DNA of 64,000 nt, from the NCBI GenBank assembly GCA_037444575.1, contig JBBIME010000013.1, forward strand, positions 1-64,000, written 5' to 3'. This document shows positions 43,758 to 52,418 of the stretch, piece by piece. This stretch comes from Bacteriovorax sp037444575 (GTDB taxonomy: Bacteria; Bdellovibrionota; Bacteriovoracia; Bacteriovoracales; Bacteriovoracaceae). Numbering within the stretch: the first letter of the stretch is position 1; each line of letters begins with the position of its first letter. The position numbers were made by a program, and so were the translations under genes. The notes beneath the pieces were generated by a model that had not been told where the DNA came from, did not search any database, and worked only from the letters and a program-made list of their open reading frames with translations.

Positions 43758-44645
43758 TTACAGTTCATTTGCGCTTGGCTTGTACCAACAAAGTGGGCGA
43801 GGGCCAACAGCATACCCATCTCTTTGAATGCATGTTCCATTAATAGGACTTTTGTCTGAAACATCCTCAGAGAAAGGTTTATCGCAAAGAGAGCCATTGA
43901 AGTATGTATCTAAACGACATTGTGCTTGAGGGTGAGAATCAAATGTTTTTCTGACAACAGATGTATCTGGAGTATCAAAGGCGACATCTGTTTTTCCACT
44001 TAGACTACCGAGCAATTGGGCCAGGGATTTTCCGGCCATTGCAATTCTTTCACAAAGAGCTATTTCGCCATCAGATTTGTAAACCATTTCGCATTTTGAT
44101 TTTGCCTCTGGATCGACAGTCATATTGGCCACGATCGTTAGATTGTCGTCTTTTTCAAGAACTCGCTTCATACATTTTAAAGCTCCAAAATAGTCAGCCT
44201 GTCCTTCATTTGATGCCCAAGTATTTCCCCACCCTCCATACTTTGGTGCTCCTCCAAAATGGTGACCAGTTTCATGACAAACAACTAATAAAAATCCATC
44301 ATCTGTAACCAATGGATCTCGGGCAAGACCACCATACATATTTACATGCCAAGTAGAGCCTGTGCGATTTGCGCTCGCATTTACAGTGCCATCATCCCAG
44401 TTGTTGTCCATTTCAAGAGTTCCACCTTTTTCTGCAGCAAGGGGAGAATAAGCGACGTAAACGCGATTAATGATGGCCTCAAACTTTTCTTGAGTCATGC
44501 CATTTGTTTCTTTGTCAGTTTTTAAAATTTTAAGTTTATTTTCTGGCATGAATCCAGTCTTGCCATTTATATCGCAAGCAAATGATTGGGAAAAAGAAAG
44601 AGTCATTGTCAAAGAGCTAATTAAAATGCCAGTTTTCATTTTCAT
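43758..44645 (-). CDS. Secreted HExxH metalloprotease-like protein
   Basis: A 295-residue exported protein. ATG 44645 has GAGGAGGAC upstream and gives a signal peptide ending FAC near residue 24. The zinc motif is VVCHETGHHFGG (His124, Glu125, His128), and NEGQADYFGALKCM downstream offers a possible third ligand, Glu147 or Asp151. About eight cysteines lie in the mature part, suggesting disulfides. It is a gluzincin-like fold by motif; the family is not recognised. Probably a periplasmic or secreted protease. Confidence 0.8.
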   Translation of the reverse strand: MKMKTGILISSLTMTLSFSQSFACDINGKTGFMPENKLKILKTDKETNGMTQEKFEAIINRVYVAYSPLAAEKGGTLEMDNNWDDGTVNASANRTGSTWHVNMYGGLARDPLVTDDGFLLVVCHETGHHFGGAPKYGGWGNTWASNEGQADYFGALKCMKRVLEKDDNLTIVANMTVDPEAKSKCEMVYKSDGEIALCERIAMAGKSLAQLLGSLSGKTDVAFDTPDTSVVRKTFDSHPQAQCRLDTYFNGSLCDKPFSEDVSDKSPINGTCIQRDGYAVGPRPLCWYKPSANEL

Positions 44646-44908
44646 AAGTCCTCCTCGTAAGAAAAATATAAGAGATATAAAGACCGATGAAATCATGTCA
44701 CCAGCTTTTTGAAAGCGGCATCAAATAAAATATGTCATTTATCTGGCTAATGATTTTGTAATCTTGGTGAAGTTAGGCGTTAAACTTGATTGGTCAAGTA
44801 TTAGATGAAAAACTCAATTGCTTTTGGACAAGTTACTTTATAATTTGAATGCTTACGATATAATAAAAAATGCTAACTTTAAGTTTTTTTTATGAGGACA
44901 TGTTCGTT

Positions 44909-45523
44909 ATGAAAAAAATATTTCCGATAATATTATTATTTTCTTTCTCTGCTTTTTCGCAAACTAATAAAGTGAACAAGAGAGAGGATATCGATCGCCA
45001 GATTGAAGAGATCATGAAGGCGCGCGAAGAGATGATTAAATCTCTTTTGAATGATTCTGCTTTTTCTAATTTTGATGATCGCTTTGATGATTTGGTAAAA
45101 AAATTTCAACAAGATAGTTTTGGTGGGATGCCTGGAATGGATATGGGGGCCGTTGTTGGTGAATACGACTGGCGTGAAACGGATACCCATCAAACTCTTA
45201 TGCTTAAAGTAAAACAAATAAAGGATAAACCGCTCGATATAAAAATTGAAAAGGGTCAAATAAATCTTAAAGGTGATGTAGAATCCGTTTCAGAAAATCC
45301 ATCCAAGAAATCAAAACATATCTCTAAAGTTCATTTCGAAAGAAGTTTCTCTATTCCCGATGGAGTTGATCAAACCAATCCAGAGTTTGAAAACAAGGGT
45401 GGAGAGTTGCTAATAAAATTTAAAAAATTAAAAGTAAGTAAAACCTCACCTAAAATGAATAAGAAAGACTCTACAGATCGGCCTAAACCTATTGGCAAAG
45501 ATGCTGATGATCTGACCATCTAA
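44909..45523 (+). CDS. Exported Hsp20/alpha-crystallin-like protein
   Basis: A 204-residue protein. ATG 44909 (GAGGA upstream) gives a signal peptide MKKIFPIILLFSFSAFSQ. A helical, charged region (about 20-75) and a Gly/Met patch lead into a likely alpha-crystallin domain (about 85-175): IKIEKGQINLKGDVES, HFERSFSIPDGVD and GGELLIKFKKLK. The last is equivalent to the small heat-shock protein strand after the NG-x-L motif. Small heat-shock proteins are normally cytoplasmic, so an exported one is unusual. A Lys/Asp-rich tail ends the protein. Confidence 0.72.
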   Translation: MKKIFPIILLFSFSAFSQTNKVNKREDIDRQIEEIMKAREEMIKSLLNDSAFSNFDDRFDDLVKKFQQDSFGGMPGMDMGAVVGEYDWRETDTHQTLMLKVKQIKDKPLDIKIEKGQINLKGDVESVSENPSKKSKHISKVHFERSFSIPDGVDQTNPEFENKGGELLIKFKKLKVSKTSPKMNKKDSTDRPKPIGKDADDLTI

Positions 45524-45613
45524 TTTTCACAGCTTATAACTAACACTTATACCGGATTAAAGTTTTTTGCTCGGGTACCGACAAGACTAAAAAGTCTTTA
45601 TAGTGAGGTATCT

Positions 45614-46141
45614 ATTAAAGCGCTTAAGATCGTATTTTTTCTAGCTGTAGTTTTGCCTAAAGCATATGCGCTGGAAGAAAGTTACAACAAAGATAAAACA
45701 CTCGATGTTCCATATCGTGAACAAGCAGTCATTATCAGCAAAGAGGGATTTTACCCCAATCGTTTGATTGTTTTTAAAGGCGAGAAAGTTCGCTTTTTTG
45801 TAACGGCCGTAGGTGTGGATTCAGCTTGTTTTAATATACCCGACAAAAATGTTTATAGTTCTGCAAAGTCTGAAAAGATCACAGAGACAGAAGCTTTCTT
45901 TGATAAAGTGGGGGTTTTTCAATTCAATTGCCCCAATAATACCTTCACTGGAAGAGTTATGGTTTTAGAGAAACCTTCCGATAGAGAAGAGAGTATGAGA
46001 CGCGGTCTTGCTTCAGATACAGTAAAAGTCTGGAAGCCAAAAGATACGCCAAATGAATGGGTCCAAATTAAGCGCGAAGAGCTCAAGAACTTAAAAGGCA
46101 TGGGCGATGTGATGGATTTGGACGAAAAGAAGGAAGAATAA
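45614..46141 (+). CDS. Exported cupredoxin-like protein, apparent ATT start
   Basis: The open frame contains no ATG, GTG or TTG before the signal peptide. ATT at 45614, five bases after GAGG (45605-45608), would give MKALKIVFFLAVVLPKAYA, a complete signal peptide; the first standard codon, TTG 45653, would cut it in half. The 175-residue product has a cupredoxin-like fold (GFYPNRLIVFKGEKVRFFVT ... FDKVGVFQFNC ... GRVMVLEKP). It has two cysteines but no His copper ligands, so blue-copper binding is unlikely. It is six bases upstream of cpaF. Confidence 0.75.
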   Translation: MKALKIVFFLAVVLPKAYALEESYNKDKTLDVPYREQAVIISKEGFYPNRLIVFKGEKVRFFVTAVGVDSACFNIPDKNVYSSAKSEKITETEAFFDKVGVFQFNCPNNTFTGRVMVLEKPSDREESMRRGLASDTVKVWKPKDTPNEWVQIKREELKNLKGMGDVMDLDEKKEE

Positions 46142-46147
46142 AAAAGT

Positions 46148-47287
46148 ATGTCAGTATTTTCAGATGCAATTGACCAGTTTCTCTATCCCATCAAGGAGCT
46201 TCTTGATGATCCTGGTGTATCTGAAATTATGATCAACGGTCCTAAAGAAATCTTCGTAGAAAAAAAAGGTCTTGTTTATAAAACACCTGCTGAATTTCAC
46301 AATGAAGAAGCACTCGTTTCAGCAATGAGAGCGATTGCCCAATCAGTTGGTCGCCGTATTGATAAAGATAATCCACGACTGGACGCTCGTCTTCCTGATG
46401 GATCACGTATTCACGTTGTTCTTCCTCCAATGGCAAAGAATGGAACGACAGTAGCAATCAGAAAATTTTCAAAAGAAAAACTTACGCTAAACGATCTCAT
46501 CACTTTTGGATCTCTTTCAAAAGAAGCTGCGAGATTTTTGGATATTTGTATTTACCTTGGAAAAAATCTTATCGTCTCAGGTGGTACAGGTTCTGGGAAG
46601 ACTACGATGCTAAACGTTTTAGGTTCTAGAATTCCTAAAACTCAACGTCTGATCATTATCGAAGATGCGGCCGAGCTGCAAGTTAAAGCTGAGCACGTTG
46701 TTAACTTTGAAACAAGAAAAGCAGACCCTGAACGCGGTGTCACTGAAGTGACGATTCGCGATTTAGTTATATCTGCCATGAGACTTCGTCCTGATAGAAT
46801 TATCGTCGGGGAGGTTCGTGGTGAAGAGGCCCTCGATCTAGTTCAAGTTATGAACACAGGTCACGACGGTTCAATGGGAACAGTTCACGCTAACAATCCA
46901 GTTGATGCTTGTACTCGTCTTGAGACATTGTGCTTGATGGGAGATACAAAAATTCCACCTGATGCTGTTAGAAAAATGGTTGGATCAGCAATGCAAATTG
47001 TCGTTCAGTGTACTCGTATGCATGATGGGGGAAGACGAACATCTCATATTTCTGAAATCCTCGGAATCGATAAAAATGGAAATTATATTTCTCGCGATAT
47101 TTTTAGATGGGTTCAGACTGGTAAAGATCCTGATACAGGAAAGTATATTGGTGAAATGGTTCCATGCAATTATGTACCTACATTCTTTGAAGACATTGTC
47201 GTCAACAAACTTCCATTTCCAAAGAGCAATTTCTTAGCACCAGAATGGTATAATCAAAAATTAAAAGGTGAGAAGGACGCGGCTTAA
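46148..47287 (+). CDS. cpaF: CpaF/TadA-type secretion ATPase
   Basis: A 379-residue hexameric ATPase of the type II/IV secretion superfamily, as used by Tad/Flp pilus systems. GVSEIMINGP is the CpaF N-terminal signature. Walker A is SGGTGSGKTTMLN (Lys151), and the Asp and His boxes and Walker B follow (IIIEDAAELQ, MRLRPDRIIVGEVRGEEALD, HDGSMGTVHAN). It starts six bases after the cupredoxin-like gene. No CpaE, TadB/C, pilin or secretin gene is nearby. It ends 4 bases into the convergent small gene. Confidence 0.93.
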   Translation: MSVFSDAIDQFLYPIKELLDDPGVSEIMINGPKEIFVEKKGLVYKTPAEFHNEEALVSAMRAIAQSVGRRIDKDNPRLDARLPDGSRIHVVLPPMAKNGTTVAIRKFSKEKLTLNDLITFGSLSKEAARFLDICIYLGKNLIVSGGTGSGKTTMLNVLGSRIPKTQRLIIIEDAAELQVKAEHVVNFETRKADPERGVTEVTIRDLVISAMRLRPDRIIVGEVRGEEALDLVQVMNTGHDGSMGTVHANNPVDACTRLETLCLMGDTKIPPDAVRKMVGSAMQIVVQCTRMHDGGRRTSHISEILGIDKNGNYISRDIFRWVQTGKDPDTGKYIGEMVPCNYVPTFFEDIVVNKLPFPKSNFLAPEWYNQKLKGEKDAA

Positions 47288-47532
47288 AACTCGATATCAA
47301 TTCCATCAGGACCGACATCGCAAGTAATCTGTTCAGATTCCTCTTTTTTGCCTTCAGCGACGATATTTTTAAGATCATCGAGAGTGATTTCTGGATCTAA
47401 ATCAAAATCGAGAGAAATTGCATTGATTAAATTATGAAGAGTTTCATAATCTTTTAGAGTTTTGAATTGCTCAATTTTGATAGTGAGAGTGTAAGTATGA
47501 TCTTTGGTGTCTTGAACTACATCGATTTTCAC
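47284..47532 (-). CDS. Small acidic hypothetical protein
   Basis: An 82-residue protein, MKIDVVQDTKDHTYTLTIKI, acidic and without signal peptide or membrane segment. The end is DVGPDGIDIEF. Not recognised. A purine-rich AGGAGGG lies just upstream of its ATG. It is convergent with cpaF by 4 bases. Confidence 0.65.
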   Translation of the reverse strand: MKIDVVQDTKDHTYTLTIKIEQFKTLKDYETLHNLINAISLDFDLDPEITLDDLKNIVAEGKKEESEQITCDVGPDGIDIEF

Positions 47533-47566
47533 AGGGCCCTCCTTAGGGGCAATATGATCAAAGTTA

Positions 47567-47863
47567 TTATTCAGTGAGATCTCTTATTTCCATCTTCGGT
47601 AAGATTGCAACAACCTTAACCTTCTTTTCTTCTTTTTTCAATTTTTCCAATTTAGCTTTTAATTCTTCAAAGCGAGGATGATTCTTATTCATTCTGTAAG
47701 AAGCTGCATGCCGACTAAATTGAACAACTATTTCCTTATCATCTTCTTTTATCGTTTTGACTTTATCGGTAAATGAGTCTGTAATTTCATTTTGTATTTG
47801 AGATTCTGCTGTCGTTTCTGCTGAGATTAAAAGAGTCGCAAGTATCAATAGGATCTTCTTCAT
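47567..47863 (-). CDS. Small exported hypothetical protein
   Basis: A 98-residue protein with a signal peptide (MKKILLILATLLISAETTA) and a Lys/Glu-rich helical remainder (FEELKAKLEKLKKEEKKVK). No motif recognised. It lies upstream of the 82-residue gene on the same strand, 34 bases apart. Confidence 0.65.
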   Translation of the reverse strand: MKKILLILATLLISAETTAESQIQNEITDSFTDKVKTIKEDDKEIVVQFSRHAASYRMNKNHPRFEELKAKLEKLKKEEKKVKVVAILPKMEIRDLTE

Positions 47864-47987
47864 TCCTTAGGCCCTTAATTACAAATAAATTACTTCTTAT
47901 TAAAAGTCTAAAACAGTTTTGTATTAATAGGAAGGTGAAAAAAAGAAATAATTGAACAAGATAGATAGTTTTGTTTACAATACTGAG

Positions 47988-48641
47988 ATGTCATTACGTC
48001 AAGAAAAAGCAGATTTCATTGCCCAGAGGCTTGAAGAGCTTTACCCAGAGACTCCAATTCCATTGCATCACAAGGATTCATATACCTTGCTGATCGCTGT
48101 GTTACTGTCCGCCCAGTGTACAGATGAAAGAGTTAATAAAATAACTCCTATACTTTTTGCCAAGGCGGATACTCCACAAAAAATGGTTAAACTTACAGTC
48201 TCTGACATTGAGGCCATCATAAAGCCCTGCGGACTCTCTCCAAGAAAATCAAAAGCAATTCACGAACTTTCTCAAATTCTTATTGATAAGTATGGTGGTA
48301 AGGTTCCAAAAAGCTTTGAGGACTTGGAAGAACTACCAGGTGTTGGGCATAAGACCGCCTCTGTTGTAATGGCCCAAAGTTTTAATGTTCCAGCTTTTCC
48401 TGTAGACACTCATATTCATCGACTGGCCCAGAGGTGGGGACTTACAAGTGGAAAAAATGTTGAGCAGACCGAAAAAGATTTAAAAAAAGTTTTTCCCAAA
48501 GATCTGTGGAATAAACTTCATTTGCAAATCATTTTCTATGGAAGAGAGCACTGCAAAGCTAGAGGATGCGATGGACTTAGTTGTGAAATATGTTCTGCTC
48601 TAAATGGTCACAAGAAAAAAGCGATACAAACTAAGAAGTAA
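47988..48641 (+). CDS. nth: Endonuclease III
   Basis: A 217-residue DNA glycosylase/AP lyase for oxidised pyrimidines. It has LLSAQCTDERVNKITP, the helix-hairpin-helix LPGVGHKTASVV with catalytic Lys122, and VDTHIHRLAQRWGLT with Asp140. The C-terminal cluster cysteines are spaced C-x4-C-x4-C-x2-C (Cys189, 194, 199, 202) rather than C-x6-C-x2-C-x5-C. ATG 47988 is chosen; a TTG at 47952 would add 12 residues. Confidence 0.94.
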   Translation: MSLRQEKADFIAQRLEELYPETPIPLHHKDSYTLLIAVLLSAQCTDERVNKITPILFAKADTPQKMVKLTVSDIEAIIKPCGLSPRKSKAIHELSQILIDKYGGKVPKSFEDLEELPGVGHKTASVVMAQSFNVPAFPVDTHIHRLAQRWGLTSGKNVEQTEKDLKKVFPKDLWNKLHLQIIFYGREHCKARGCDGLSCEICSALNGHKKKAIQTKK

Positions 48642-48644
48642 ATT

Positions 48645-49370
48645 TTAAGATAGTTTTATTCCCTGAGAGAGAAGGGAAATTAATTTGATTAATTCATCAA
48701 ACATTTCTCTTTTTCTGAAATTAAAATCCCCTTCGAGAGATGCTTTTTTACTGCTTCCTAAATTTTTGTCTTTATCATCGTAAACGCGAATGCGAAGCAA
48801 TCCATTATTTAAAAATTCAAATTTAATATCGAGATTAAAAGTGATGAGGCGAATTTCTTCTTGCGATGTCTTTGGATTTTTTCCAATGAAAAGGAGAGTT
48901 TGAAAAAGAAGGTTCGGATCAGTGAGGCTTTGGATAATTGCTTTTTCAAGAATTTTAAAGCTAACTTTTATCCACTCAAGGCCCTTATCTTCAGTTGTCA
49001 CTTCATTTGGAGTAAATGTTTTAGAGTCATTGTGACTTAATTTTTCTTGAAAGAAGGTAATTCTTTTTTCGATTAAATTGTCTATGAGTTGATTAAATTC
49101 TTTTTTTTGATTTGAAAAACCATGGGCCAACTCTCTTTGATTTTTCCAAAGTTGATGAAGGTGTCCAGATTTTGTGTCCGCAATTTTTAAACTAAAGGCG
49201 TTACTTGAAGATTGGAGCTCTAATTCTTTTGTTAACAGGCTATTTGCAAGCGTTCTGTTATTGATTGCTATAGAAATCCAGGGGAAGTCTTCTAGTCCAG
49301 CGTGTTGATAAAATTGAGTCAATTCTTCATCGATATTTTTTTTAAATATTTTCTTGAGATAGTTTAGCAT
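48645..49370 (-). CDS. Hypothetical cytoplasmic protein
   Basis: A 241-residue protein (from ATG 49370), Lys/Glu/Leu-rich and helical in its first half, with beta character near the end (FEFLNNGLLRIRVYDDKDK). It has no signal peptide, no cysteine and no motif I know. It is divergent from murI, whose longest possible frame would overlap its start. Confidence 0.6.
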   Translation of the reverse strand: MLNYLKKIFKKNIDEELTQFYQHAGLEDFPWISIAINNRTLANSLLTKELELQSSSNAFSLKIADTKSGHLHQLWKNQRELAHGFSNQKKEFNQLIDNLIEKRITFFQEKLSHNDSKTFTPNEVTTEDKGLEWIKVSFKILEKAIIQSLTDPNLLFQTLLFIGKNPKTSQEEIRLITFNLDIKFEFLNNGLLRIRVYDDKDKNLGSSKKASLEGDFNFRKREMFDELIKLISLLSQGIKLS

Positions 49371-49417
49371 TGGAATCACTTTTATTCTTAACTTTGATTG
49401 TATCTTTGTTTAGAATA

Positions 49418-50260
49418 ATGCCTGATATGGAAAGCGCTGACAAAAAATTTATTGCTCCAAGGAAAATAGGGGTCTTTGATTCTGGAATCGGGGGTTATTC
49501 TGTCCTTGGCGAGCTTTTTAAAGCGATGCCTGAAGCAAGCTACTACTACATCAGCGATGATGCTAATGCTCCCTATGGGCCAAAATCTGACGAATTTATA
49601 ACTGAGCGCGGGATGTTCATAACAAAGGAACTTCTGGCCCAGGGTGTAGAATTAATTGTTGTTGCATGCAACACGGCAACAGCGGCCAGTATCGATTATC
49701 TTCGAAATCAGTTTAAGGACATTCCTTTTGTTGGGGTGGAGCCTTATTTAAATGCTTACTATAAAATGCCAGAAGGGCTTTCTGCCACCCAAAAAAAGAC
49801 GATGGTGCTAACGACAGAGTCCACTGGAAAATCAGAACGTTTTAAAAGGCTTAAAGAACGCCTTGATCCCGAGTCTCAAATTTCTCACTACAGTTTAAAA
49901 AATTTAGCAAGACTCATAGAAGATTTTTATTATCATCCTGAAGATGAAAAAAAATTCGATAAGCAATTAGAAGATGAGCTTTCTTTTTTAAGACCTCATC
50001 AATACGACTATGCTATCTTGGGATGCACTCATTATCCTCTTGTTCGCGATCGCATTGAGAACTTTTTAAATTTAAAAACAATCTCACCAGATGCTCATGT
50101 AGCGGGGAGAGTTGTTGATCTCATGACAAAAAATCAAAGTAGAAGCACTAATGCTCCTCCTGATTTTTTTCACTTTCTCTCAACGAATAACAATTTATGG
50201 ATTAAGAAAAAACGAGACTCTCTATACGGGCCATTTAAGGTTAAACATAAGGAAAATTAA
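49418..50260 (+). CDS. murI: Glutamate racemase
   Basis: Makes D-glutamate for peptidoglycan. The 280-residue protein has IGVFDSGIGGYSVLGEL, DDANAPYGPKS, VVACNTATAAS with the first catalytic Cys, and ILGCTHYPLV with the second. Start MPDMESADKK at 49418 (or 49427) is chosen since no good ribosome binding site precedes either; earlier residues are hydrophobic and atypical. The stop is one base before the enolase ATG. Confidence 0.93.
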   Translation: MPDMESADKKFIAPRKIGVFDSGIGGYSVLGELFKAMPEASYYYISDDANAPYGPKSDEFITERGMFITKELLAQGVELIVVACNTATAASIDYLRNQFKDIPFVGVEPYLNAYYKMPEGLSATQKKTMVLTTESTGKSERFKRLKERLDPESQISHYSLKNLARLIEDFYYHPEDEKKFDKQLEDELSFLRPHQYDYAILGCTHYPLVRDRIENFLNLKTISPDAHVAGRVVDLMTKNQSRSTNAPPDFFHFLSTNNNLWIKKKRDSLYGPFKVKHKEN

Positions 50261-50261
50261 A

Positions 50262-51542
50262 ATGACAAAGATTACTGAAATCAAAGCTCGCCAAATCCTG
50301 GACTCACGCGGAAATCCTACTGTTGAAGTTGATGTTTATACTGAAGCTGGAAACATGGGGCGAGCAGCTGTTCCATCGGGAGCTTCAACTGGTTCTAAAG
50401 AAGCTCTGGAATTAAGAGATGGCGATAAAAAGTACTACATGGGAAAATCGGTATTAAAAGCTGTTGCCAATGTAAGAGAAAAAATTGCACCTAAATTAAT
50501 TGGGCTTGAAGTGACTGATCAAAAGAAGATAGATCTTCTAATGCTTGAACTTGATGGAACTGAAAATAAATCAAATCTTGGAGCTAATGCTCTCCTTGGT
50601 GTTTCAATGGCCGCTTGTCGCGCGGGAGCTCTTGATAGCAAGATGAGTCTCGTTTCATATTTATCTGAAAGCCTTCACGCACCAAATGCAGCAAAGCAAC
50701 TAGTGATGCCGACTCCACTTATGAACATTATCAACGGAGGAGCACACGCTTCTAACAATCTTGATATTCAAGAATTCATGATTGTTCCTCATTTAAAGAA
50801 ATCTTTTTCTGAAAATCTTAGAGCAGGTGTTGAAGTTTTTCACGCTCTTAAAAAGGTATTACACGATGCTCACCACTCAACTAACGTTGGAGATGAAGGT
50901 GGATTTGCTCCAGATCTTAAATCCCACGAAGAGGCCATTGAGTCTATTTTGAAGGCGATTAAAGATGCTGGTTATACTCCAGGAGTGGATATTTCGATCT
51001 CTCTAGATGCAGCTGCTTCAGAGTTCTACAAAGACGGTAAATATAATATGCAAGGAAAAAGCTTAAGTACTTCTGAGATGGTTAAATACTATTCAGATTT
51101 ATGCTCAAAGTATCCGATATATTCTATCGAAGACGGTTTGGATGAAGGCGATCATCAGGGCTGGATTGAACTCACTCGCGCACTTGGATCAAAAATTGTT
51201 TTAGTTGGTGACGACCTATTTGTAACTAACAAGAAAATTTTTGAAGCAGGAATTAAGGCCGGTGAGGCCAATGCCATTTTAGTAAAAGTAAACCAAATTG
51301 GAACTCTTACTGAAACGTTTGAAGCGATGGAGTTAGGCTTTCGAAATAATTATAAGGCCATTATCTCTCACCGCTCAGGCGAAACTGGTGATTCATTTAT
51401 TGCGGATTTAGCTGTGGCAACAGGAGCTGGTCATATTAAGACTGGTTCAGCAAGCCGCTCTGATCGCATGGAAAAATACAATCAACTTCTTCGCATTGAA
51501 GAGGAACTTGGATCAAAAGCAGTTTATATACCAGTAAAGTAG
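50262..51542 (+). CDS. eno: Enolase
   Basis: A 426-residue glycolytic enzyme interconverting 2-phosphoglycerate and phosphoenolpyruvate. It has ARQILDSRGNPTVEVDV, GAVPSGASTGxxEA-type VPSGASTGSKEALELRD, MNIINGGAHASNNLDIQEFM, SIEDGLDEGDHQGW, LVGDDLFVTN and the SHRSGETGDSFIADLAVA signature. The start at ATG 50262 has GGAAAA upstream. Its close link to murI is unusual but the sequence is ordinary. Confidence 0.98.
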   Translation: MTKITEIKARQILDSRGNPTVEVDVYTEAGNMGRAAVPSGASTGSKEALELRDGDKKYYMGKSVLKAVANVREKIAPKLIGLEVTDQKKIDLLMLELDGTENKSNLGANALLGVSMAACRAGALDSKMSLVSYLSESLHAPNAAKQLVMPTPLMNIINGGAHASNNLDIQEFMIVPHLKKSFSENLRAGVEVFHALKKVLHDAHHSTNVGDEGGFAPDLKSHEEAIESILKAIKDAGYTPGVDISISLDAAASEFYKDGKYNMQGKSLSTSEMVKYYSDLCSKYPIYSIEDGLDEGDHQGWIELTRALGSKIVLVGDDLFVTNKKIFEAGIKAGEANAILVKVNQIGTLTETFEAMELGFRNNYKAIISHRSGETGDSFIADLAVATGAGHIKTGSASRSDRMEKYNQLLRIEEELGSKAVYIPVK

Positions 51543-51560
51543 TATAAATCTTTAATCCTT

Positions 51561-51586
51561 AGGTCCTCAAACATTTGGGGGCCTTT
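51561..51586 (+). terminator. Hairpin after eno, weak terminator
   Basis: AGGTCCTCAA (51561-51570) pairs with TTGGGGGCCT (51575-51584) with two G-T pairs and a 4-base loop. Only TTT follows, and the next gene starts two bases later, so it may attenuate rather than stop transcription. Confidence 0.45.
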
Positions 51587-51588
51587 GG

Positions 51589-52347
51589 ATGTTTTGGTTA
51601 AAGAAGAAAGATTCATCACACACTCATTTTGAACACGATAAACGCGAACGTCTTTTTTTTCACGACATCATCAATCTAACTCACGGTCTTATCCTCTTTT
51701 TTAATCAAAGACAAAGTTCTAATAAGGGAATTGATAAAGAAGAGATCGCTATGCTTGAAAAGGAAATTAGAACTCTTCAAAGTTTAATCAAAGATCATTT
51801 TCACTACAAACATAAAAACCTCTCCAATGCCTATGACTGGGTTTCTTTCAGCGTTGCCGAGATGGCCTTAAATGGTTTGATTCAAACTTATCTTCCAGAT
51901 CAGAGGACAAAAACTTTTATTAAGCGCGAAGGAATGATCTCCTATGATAAAAGCCTTCAAGAAAGAGAAAGTGCAATTATTTATTTTCCAGTTTTTTATA
52001 GAATCATGAACAATCTCATCAAAAATATGGCCGAGGCCCAAACTAATGAGGTTCATTTTTATTTCAATTATTATGAAAATGGTCTTTTAATTGAAACACG
52101 CAATCGCATTAACTCAAAGATTGATAAAAACAAAATGGCCGAGGATCTCTCTCGGTTAATATTAAATGAGAATTTTGAGAGAGAATCCAAGTCACCAGAA
52201 ACCTCAGGAATTGGTTTGGGGTTAGAATCTGTTCATCACTTAAGCTCTGAGTTTGGAGGCAGGTTTGACTTTGAGATTGTAAATGATTTTTGGATTAATA
52301 AAATTACCCTTCCAGTTCCTCCGAAAGATCTCAAAAAAGCCGCCTAA
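51589..52347 (+). CDS. Soluble histidine kinase-like protein
   Basis: A 252-residue cytoplasmic protein. FFHDIINLTHGLILF (about residues 24-38) looks like a dimerisation/phosphoacceptor helix with His25. The ATPase part has an N box IMNNLIKNMAEAQ, a LLIETRNRI strand, and a G box SGIGLGLESVHHLSSEFGG. There is no sensor domain, no membrane helix and no adjacent response regulator. It starts 46 bases after eno. Function as a kinase or anti-sigma-type ATPase is inferred. Confidence 0.72.
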   Translation: MFWLKKKDSSHTHFEHDKRERLFFHDIINLTHGLILFFNQRQSSNKGIDKEEIAMLEKEIRTLQSLIKDHFHYKHKNLSNAYDWVSFSVAEMALNGLIQTYLPDQRTKTFIKREGMISYDKSLQERESAIIYFPVFYRIMNNLIKNMAEAQTNEVHFYFNYYENGLLIETRNRINSKIDKNKMAEDLSRLILNENFERESKSPETSGIGLGLESVHHLSSEFGGRFDFEIVNDFWINKITLPVPPKDLKKAA

Positions 52348-52418
52348 ATTTTTGACTTGTCAGCAGTTTAGAATGTTCTTAAGCTATAAGTAAGAACAAT
52401 TTTAAACAGGGGTGGGCC

